Shown here in pieces: positions 28,096 through 32,692 of a DNA stretch of 32,692 nucleotides. The translations under genes were made by a program, and so were the position numbers. This DNA is from a bacterium (GTDB taxonomy: Bacteria > Planctomycetota > UBA1135 > GCA-002686595), in the NCBI GenBank assembly GCA_024228395.1, contig JAAETM010000155.1, positions 1 to 32,692 of the forward strand, in the 5' to 3' direction. The notes under the pieces were generated by a model. The model was not told where the DNA came from and did not search any database. It saw only the letters and a list, made by a program, of their open reading frames with translations. Within the stretch, counting starts at the first letter, position 1; every line of letters begins with the position of its first letter.

Positions 28096-29334
28096 TCAAC
28101 TTTGAAAGCAGCCGATCACGACCACCGAGTTGATTCCGATCATTCCAAAGGAGATGTTGAGCAGCGTATTGATGCCCGAGGTCTCCTTCGGTTGGTTGAG
28201 TACCAGGCCGCGAATTTCGCAGGCCGGGTCAATGTTTTCCACGTTGATGGAGGGGTGCACCACGTTGTCTTCGAAGGAGGGCAGGTTGCCCGCCAATTCC
28301 AGGGCGCCGGCGGCTCCCATGGCGTGTCCGATGAAACTTTTGGTGTTGTTGATGTGCGTTTTGGCGCAGTCCCCGAACACGGCGCGCACCGCCTCGCACT
28401 CCTGCACATCGCCCAGCGGCGTGGAGGTGGCGTGGGTGTTGACGATGTCGATGTCTTCGGGGGAGAGGCCTGAGGCCGTGACCGCCGCGCGCATGCATTC
28501 GTTCTGGCGCTCGGGGTTGGGCAGCACGAAGTCGGTGGCGTCGGAGTTCACGTGGTGCCCCAAAACCTCGCCGTAGATGCGCGCGCCACGCGCTTGAGCG
28601 TCATCCAGGCGTTCCAAGGTGTAGATGCAGCCGCCTTCCGAAACCACGATGCCGTTGCGGTTCTTGTCGAAGGGGCGCGAGACCTGGGTCGGATCCTCGT
28701 GGGTTCCCAGGGCGCCTTCCGCCTTAAAAGAAGCGAAGATGCCAAAGGTGTGGATGCTCTCGGAAACGCCGCCCGCCAGGGCCACGTCAACCTGTCCCAA
28801 CTGCAACATCTGCGCGCCCTGGATGATTCCCAGGTTGCCGCCGGCGCAGGCGCCGCCGATGCAGTAGTGGGGGCCGGTGATGCTCATGTTGAGCGTCACT
28901 TCACCCGCCGGGTTGTTGGCCACGGTGCGCGGGTTGTGGTGGTGGGACCAGAAGGAGAGGTCGAAGCCATACTGGGAGACCTCGTGGATCTGCTCTTCGG
29001 TTTCCACGTTGCCATGTTCGGTGGTGCCCACGTAGACGCCCACGCGATTGCGGCCGACCTTGTCCAGGTCCAGGCCGGAATCGTTCACGGCTTCGTTGGA
29101 ACAGTAGATGGCGATCGAGCCCGCGCGTGTGCCACGGCGCAGGGCTTTGCGCTTTTGGTAGCGGGTGGCTTCGAAGTCACACACGCCAGCCACGGTCTTG
29201 CCAAAGTGTCGAATTTCGTAGGGAACTACCCCCGAAACGCCGGCTAAGAGGTTCTTGCGGAACTCGGCTAGGTTGTTGCCGTTGGGGCTGGTGAGCCCGA
29301 CCCCGGTGATCACGATGCGGGGAAGATTAACCAA
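28096..29334 (-). CDS. 3-oxoacyl-ACP synthase (KAS II/FabF-like)
   Basis: 412 residues from a TTG at 29334, with GAGGA about nine bases upstream. An in-frame GTG at 29349 is an alternative, and longer starts reach back into the regulator gene without family-like sequence. The catalytic triad is complete: Cys163 (GGACAGG, where FabF has TACATG), His301 (NTHATSTPLGD), Lys332 (NTKSFIGH) and His337. It condenses malonyl-ACP with acyl-ACP to lengthen the chain. An insert with FWSHHHNPRTVANNPAG (about residues 128-144) near the substrate tunnel is unlike textbook FabF and may shape chain specificity. The start overlaps the regulator gene's end by 8 bp, so translation is probably coupled. It is the only such condensing enzyme in the run, so no KS/CLF pair is present. 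Confidence 0.88.
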   Translation of the reverse strand: MVNLPRIVITGVGLTSPNGNNLAEFRKNLLAGVSGVVPYEIRHFGKTVAGVCDFEATRYQKRKALRRGTRAGSIAIYCSNEAVNDSGLDLDKVGRNRVGVYVGTTEHGNVETEEQIHEVSQYGFDLSFWSHHHNPRTVANNPAGEVTLNMSITGPHYCIGGACAGGNLGIIQGAQMLQLGQVDVALAGGVSESIHTFGIFASFKAEGALGTHEDPTQVSRPFDKNRNGIVVSEGGCIYTLERLDDAQARGARIYGEVLGHHVNSDATDFVLPNPERQNECMRAAVTASGLSPEDIDIVNTHATSTPLGDVQECEAVRAVFGDCAKTHINNTKSFIGHAMGAAGALELAGNLPSFEDNVVHPSINVENIDPACEIRGLVLNQPKETSGINTLLNISFGMIGINSVVVIGCFQS

Positions 29335-29995
29335 TGTGGCGGTCCTCACCAGATGAAGGGATCTCGGGGATTTCGGCGTCGACGGCGTGCTCAGGAATGC
29401 TCGCGAGCTTTTTGCCGTCCATGCCAATACCGAACTTGAGCGCGGCTTGGATTGTGCGGCTGAGCATGCTCTGCGGATCGCCGAGGGCGCCGGAAACGGA
29501 GGTGAATACCAGCTGCATGACCGCGTCGGCGATCTCGCAGGTGGAGAGGATCGAGCGCAGGGTCAGGGCGCGCGGATCTTTGGATCCGAATTTGTCGTTC
29601 ACGTGCTTCAACGTTTGCGACATGCCCGTGTGGAAATGGGCGAAGGCTACCTGCTCCCGGCGACGCAGGACCGTGGCCACGATAGACAAGGTGTTGCCCA
29701 CGGGTGTGTGCATTTGGCAGCGGCGGTCGGTGTCGAAGGAGCTTTGTATGGCGCCCCATTCGATGAGCTGCTTGAGCGTGGTGCTGGCGGCGCCCTGTGA
29801 AATGCCGAGCTCGTTCATGACCTCTTTACTGGAGAGGGACTGCCCGGAGAGGACCAATAGGCCCCAGACCCGGCCGTGGACCCGCTTGAATCCGAAGCTT
29901 TTGAAGAATGCTTCGAACGTGGTAAGGGCCTCGGAAAGCTCGGGATCGAGGCCTTCAAAGGTCGCTTGGGGAGGGGATTCTGACTTGGGTGACAT
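29327..29995 (-). CDS. GbsR/MarR-type transcriptional regulator
   Basis: 222 residues. The winged helix-turn-helix lies at about residues 41-84 (GRVWGLLVLSGQSLSSKEV, then LGISQGAASTTLKQLIEWG and the wing DTDRRCQMHTP). GRVWGLL before the HTH and the helix-rich C-terminus are typical of the GbsR branch of MarR-like proteins. Its gene is the first of the ketosynthase-to-FabI block and overlaps the ketosynthase start, so it most likely controls this block and itself. The inducer could be a fatty acyl species, but there is no direct evidence. Two short dyads in the 159-bp gap upstream are candidate operators. Confidence 0.85.
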   Translation of the reverse strand: MSPKSESPPQATFEGLDPELSEALTTFEAFFKSFGFKRVHGRVWGLLVLSGQSLSSKEVMNELGISQGAASTTLKQLIEWGAIQSSFDTDRRCQMHTPVGNTLSIVATVLRRREQVAFAHFHTGMSQTLKHVNDKFGSKDPRALTLRSILSTCEIADAVMQLVFTSVSGALGDPQSMLSRTIQAALKFGIGMDGKKLASIPEHAVDAEIPEIPSSGEDRHIG

Positions 29996-30024
29996 GGGAG
30001 AGGCTACGCTGACGCCTTCGTGGA

Positions 30025-30056
30025 TTTCAGATTTTCTTGAAACCTGTGGAAAGGTT
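30025..30056 (-). promoter_or_regulatory. Candidate operator dyads upstream of the regulator/ketosynthase block
   Basis: Two adjacent imperfectly spaced dyads were found by eye: TTTCA-8-TGAAA (30025-30042) and AACCT-6-AGGTT (30041-30056). Read on the minus strand, a TATAAC box overlaps the second dyad's upstream edge, about 60 bp before the regulator start. No good -35 box is visible at the right distance. A further perfect 12-bp palindrome, GCCTGGCCAGGC, lies at 30074-30085. These are plausible autoregulatory sites but short enough to arise by chance. Confidence 0.3.
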
Positions 30057-30154
30057 ATAGGGGTCCTGGGGGGGCCTGGCCAGGCAAATCGCCCTCGATT
30101 CCCCGATAATGGGCCTTGGGAGGCGGAGAATTGGGGCCTACCCTCTCTAGAGCG

Positions 30155-30832
30155 TCAGGCTGGGGGTAGCCGATCCTTGAGCCATGTACCCGCCGCGGCA
30201 ATTTCCTCGGGGATCACATGGTGTCCTATGGGATAGGTGTGCCATTCGACCTCGTATCCCATGGCGATCAATCGATCCCTGGCGGCCTGGCCCATGCCGG
30301 AGAGGACCGTGGGGTCCTGGCTGCCGTGGGCTTGGAAAATGGGGGTGGCTGCATTGGCGTCACTGCGTTCTGTTTCCACCTTGGCGTCGCAGGCCATGTA
30401 AGTTGACAGGAGCAAGATGCCGGCCAGGGTTTCGGGGTATCGAAGACCCAGGTGGAGGGCGATGGCGCCGCCCTGGGAGAAGCCTGCTAGAACGATTCGG
30501 TGGGCTGGGATACCTTTGGCGACTTCGTCTTCGACAAGCGCCTGAATCTGATCGGCTGAGCGCCGCACTCCTTCTTCGTCCACCCGACGATCGAAGTCCA
30601 TTGCGAGGATGTCGTACCAGGCGGGCATGAGCATGCCGCCGTTTACGGTCACTGGGATGGACGGGGCGTGGGGGAAGATGAACCGAATGCCGTGGCCGTT
30701 GGGGAGGCCTAGTTCGGGAATCACGGGGGGGAAGTCGTGCCCGGTGGCGCCCAGGCCGTGCATCCAGATCACTGCGGAGGTGGCGTCGGTGGTGGGTTCG
30801 ACGGTGACGCTGTCAAGCTGGGGGGTGGTCAT
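30155..30832 (-). CDS. Carboxylesterase/acyl-protein-thioesterase-like alpha/beta-hydrolase
   Basis: 225 residues, a minimal alpha/beta-hydrolase of the phospholipase/carboxylesterase (YpfH, EstB, APT) family. Signatures are WMHGLGATGHDF, FPHAPSIPVTVNGGMLMPAWYD and the nucleophile elbow GFSQGG with Ser119. The acid is Asp173 (GSQDPTV) and the base is in PIGHHV (His204). Family members cleave carboxylic esters and acyl thioesters. Its place between oleA and the fatty-acid module suggests it could release acyl chains from the ACP or edit thioesters feeding OleA, but it might also be an unrelated housekeeping gene. A pyrimidine-rich leader precedes the ATG at 30832 and no Shine-Dalgarno is seen. 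The 278 bp between it and oleA contain no convincing gene. Confidence 0.85.
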   Translation of the reverse strand: MTTPQLDSVTVEPTTDATSAVIWMHGLGATGHDFPPVIPELGLPNGHGIRFIFPHAPSIPVTVNGGMLMPAWYDILAMDFDRRVDEEGVRRSADQIQALVEDEVAKGIPAHRIVLAGFSQGGAIALHLGLRYPETLAGILLLSTYMACDAKVETERSDANAATPIFQAHGSQDPTVLSGMGQAARDRLIAMGYEVEWHTYPIGHHVIPEEIAAAGTWLKDRLPPA

Positions 30833-31110
30833 GGGGGGGAGGGTAGGGGATTTGGTGTGGGAGGGGGAGGGTATTTCGGCGTGGGCTGCGTGCGAGCCTC
30901 TTCCCGTCCATTCCTCCCGAACTCAACAATCCTCCAAAACCAACCACCAGTTGCAACACGACCACAAACCACTACTTCGCCAGCCACAAGTCTCAGTCCC
31001 TGACGCATGACATTCATTCAATATTCTCCTGCAGCCCTCCTTGAAAGTGCTCCCCTCGAAATTCAGCAACAGCCCCAATGGGGATGGCTAGGTGGCAGGG
31101 AAACCCAGGT

Positions 31111-32145
31111 TTACCAGCGTACGTGCAGCATTTGGCAGGCTAGGCCGCTGCCTATGCCCAAAAGGGCAACCTCGTGGCTACTTTGGATGAAGCTGTCTTC
31201 CGCAGCTTTGGCGAGGGTGATCGGCATGGATACCGACCCGACATTGCCAAGGGTTGGGAAGGTGGAGTAGTCCTTATTCAAGTCAAGGCCCAGGCGTTCG
31301 AAGAGCAGTTTGCGGTGGGCGCTTCCAACTTGGTGTGTGATGACCTTGTCGATGGACGTGGGAGACACCGCGTGTTCATCCGTGAAGGCTGCGAAGGTCT
31401 CTTCCGCCAGGTGGATACCCGCTTGCAATAGGGCCTCGGAGTCCGTTTCCATGAGGGGCCCGCTGTTGCCTTCGCTGTGGTCGCCGGAGCAGAGGTGATT
31501 GAACTCGGTGGCGGAGCGTGCGGTGGTCCCGAGCAGTCGGGGCCCCTTGCCATTGGGACAATGTTGCAGTACGGCAGCCACCGCGCCCGACCCGATTGTG
31601 AGGGAGGAGAAGGCCGCTTTCAGATCCTTGCGGGTGACCTCTTCGCCGCGGTTCAACCAGGCCAAGGTCTCTTCGACCAAAGGACCACCGTCTTCACCGG
31701 AGACCACCAGGGCGGCCTTCATTTCTCCGCTTTCGATCATGTTGGCAGCCACACCCAATGCGTTCGCAAAACCTAAGCAGGCGTTGGACAGATCAAAGGC
31801 CAACGAGGTACGCGGCATGTCCAGGGCAGCGTGCACCACCGACGCCGTGGCGGGTTCCATAAAGTCACGGCACACCGAGCCATGGATCAGTACGCCAATG
31901 TCGGCTTTATTCACCCCGCAGGCATCCAAGGCCTTTTGCCCCGCCAAAACCGCCGCGTGGCTGGGGCGCGTGCCCTGGGGCCAGAATCGCCGGGTTCGAA
32001 TGCCGCTCATCAATTCCAGGCGCCCGGTGTGCAGGCCGAGGCGTTTGTAGAGCGGGGCAATGCGCTGCTCTAGTTCTTCCGAACTGACAACTTTCTCAGG
32101 TAGGGCGTAAGCCAAGGATCCGAATCGTACATTTTGGTACTTCAT
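31111..32145 (-). CDS. oleA: OleA-like head-to-head acyl condensing enzyme (thiolase superfamily)
   Basis: 344 residues from the ATG at 32145. A longer frame to 32313 adds a proline-rich stretch foreign to the family. OleA joins two activated fatty acyl groups head to head to form a 2-alkyl-3-keto acid. Catalytic residues are Cys123 (SNACLGFANAL), His271 (VITHQVGSAH) and Asn301 (LGNVGSVSMP), as in KAS III-like enzymes. Glu97 (CRDFMEPATA) lies 26 residues before the cysteine, the same spacing as the catalytic base Glu117 and Cys143 reported for Xanthomonas OleA, which separates OleA from FabH. It is the most upstream gene of the minus-strand run. OleB, C and D lie over 11 kb downstream, beyond the nested fatty-acid module, which is unusual. 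Confidence 0.92.
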   Translation of the reverse strand: MKYQNVRFGSLAYALPEKVVSSEELEQRIAPLYKRLGLHTGRLELMSGIRTRRFWPQGTRPSHAAVLAGQKALDACGVNKADIGVLIHGSVCRDFMEPATASVVHAALDMPRTSLAFDLSNACLGFANALGVAANMIESGEMKAALVVSGEDGGPLVEETLAWLNRGEEVTRKDLKAAFSSLTIGSGAVAAVLQHCPNGKGPRLLGTTARSATEFNHLCSGDHSEGNSGPLMETDSEALLQAGIHLAEETFAAFTDEHAVSPTSIDKVITHQVGSAHRKLLFERLGLDLNKDYSTFPTLGNVGSVSMPITLAKAAEDSFIQSSHEVALLGIGSGLACQMLHVRW

Positions 32146-32507
32146 GGAACGGGGAAGGTACGGTTCGGGGGAAGGCAGGGCCAGGGTGCAAGGTGGAATC
32201 GCAGCTTCTTTGACCTCGCCCGCGGTTCGGGGTCCCGTCGGGATGGGGTGGGGGAGGCCAGTGATCGACCGCGATAGCGGGCGCAAATGGCGAGTGTGTC
32301 CTTCCACGGCCATTTGTCAGTGGATTAGGTCGCTGGAGCGATCGGTGGCGAGTTTGTGCTCCTGCCATCTGGGGGATGCATCGATAACCAGTGGCAGCCG
32401 CGCCCGGCCCCCCCCAGGGGCCCGTCTGGTGCTGCGACCCCTTGCAGGAAGCCCGTGCAGCCCACGCAAGCCCCCAGGGGCCCCATGTAGATCAACCCCA
32501 GCGTTGC
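32146..32507. other. Intergenic region upstream of oleA with an 8-bp dyad
   Basis: 362 bp without a gene I can support. It holds one perfect inverted repeat, CAAATGGC (32284-32291) and GCCATTTG (32309-32316) with a 17-base spacer, about 140-170 bp before the oleA start, which could be a regulator site. The 13-bp sequence CCCCCAGGGGCCC occurs twice, at 32411-32423 and 32471-32483, in the very GC-rich stretch next to the intron boundary. No clear -10/-35 pair was found. Confidence 0.35.
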
Positions 32508-32692
32508 GTGCGCCAAGAAAGCTTGGTGGAGGAGTAAAGATGACCTGACTAGTAATCAACTAGACAACAGAGGCAGGACATCCTAAACCTCCTTTGGAAT
32601 CCTGCGGGTGCCAATCCCGCCCGGAAAGGCTGGCCCCCATCCGGAAGCGAGTCTTGCGTGGGTCCGGGGTAACCCGGCCTGCGAAGCGTAGA
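32508..32692 (+). mobile_element. Group II intron, 5' end (domain I), truncated by the window edge
   Basis: The segment opens with GTGCGCC, a group II 5' boundary sequence. It then runs through blocks I recognise from bacterial group II introns with reverse transcriptases: a hairpin GCGGG-TGCCAAT-CCCGC after GGAATCCT, then GGAAGCGAGTCTTGCGTG, a GTAA-capped stem (CCGGG-GTAA-CCCGG) and TGCGAAGCGTAGA at the window end. These belong to domain I. The maturase/reverse transcriptase gene and the catalytic domain V would lie to the right, outside the window. The insertion point lies about 360 bp upstream of oleA in the opposite orientation, next to very GC-rich sequence. Subclass cannot be told from this part. 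Confidence 0.75.

Noticed and set aside
30829..31017. Small minus-strand frame of 62 codons between oleA and the hydrolase
   Set aside because: The product ends in a low-complexity proline run, overlaps the hydrolase start and has no ribosome binding site or family likeness.
32411..32483. CCCCCAGGGGCCC present twice, 60 bases apart
   Set aside because: Low-complexity GC-rich sequence. It has no matching ends or target duplication to suggest a mobile element.
32317..32559. Minus-strand frames near the right edge, one with a short hydrophobic segment
   Set aside because: They run across the intron boundary and a very GC-rich stretch. No start signal or known motif supports a gene.
32581..32692. 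Cobalamin-riboswitch-like look of GGGTGCCAATCCCGC near the right end
   Set aside because: The remaining riboswitch blocks are absent, and the surrounding sequence fits group II intron domain I much better.

Overview
The window is GC-rich bacterial chromosome. No marker gene fixes the taxon. The mix of a complete OleABCD long-chain olefin set, a dedicated type II fatty-acid module with two CrtI-like flavoproteins, a type III glutamine synthetase, and secreted carboxypeptidase-regulatory-like, NHL-type and delta-60-type repeat proteins fits Planctomycetota or a close PVC relative. I hold this as an inference of moderate confidence.

Layout. (1) 1-1818, minus strand: two tandem paralogous multi-pass membrane proteins, the downstream copy running off the left edge. 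(2) 1895-8763, plus strand: glutamyl-tRNA synthetase, a zinc-finger/FecR-like membrane protein, a metallophosphoesterase, an NHL-type beta-propeller and a large membrane-anchored protein with repeated carboxypeptidase-regulatory-like domains. (3) 8862-11194: a decayed copy of a secreted PHB-depolymerase-like esterase, a short remnant resembling the large repeat protein, then the intact esterase. This looks like a partly erased segmental duplication. (4) 11191-11970: a small unknown gene, a tRNA with a CAT anticodon and a strong promoter, and a very long perfect palindrome that holds a bidirectional terminator. (5) 11988-15610: glutamine synthetase III (minus) and an M1-peptidase-like lipoprotein without a visible catalytic motif (plus). 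(6) 15611-15794: a 184-bp MITE-like element with perfect 17-bp terminal inverted repeats and a 4-bp target duplication. It is inserted exactly between two convergent stop codons. (7) 15795-32145, minus strand: an unbroken run of fifteen genes. (8) 32508-32692: the 5' part of a group II intron that continues past the right edge.

The most interesting region is (7). In transcription order it runs oleA, alpha/beta-hydrolase (carboxylesterase/thioesterase-like), GbsR/MarR-type regulator, ketosynthase, acyl carrier protein, two CrtI/phytoene-desaturase-like flavoproteins, ketoreductase, FabZ-like dehydratase, FabI-like enoyl reductase, VWA lipoprotein, Sfp-type phosphopantetheinyl transferase, oleB, oleC, oleD. 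A private fatty-acid synthase with its own carrier protein, activating enzyme and desaturase-like oxidoreductases is thus nested between the head-to-head condensing enzyme OleA and the OleBCD enzymes that finish an olefin. My hypothesis is that the module makes an unusual acyl chain (polyunsaturated, or cyclised by the CrtI-like enzymes, with some likeness to the gene content proposed for anammox ladderane lipids), which OleA joins head to head and OleD, OleC and OleB turn into a very long hydrocarbon. The gene content and catalytic residues are seen directly. The product is not.
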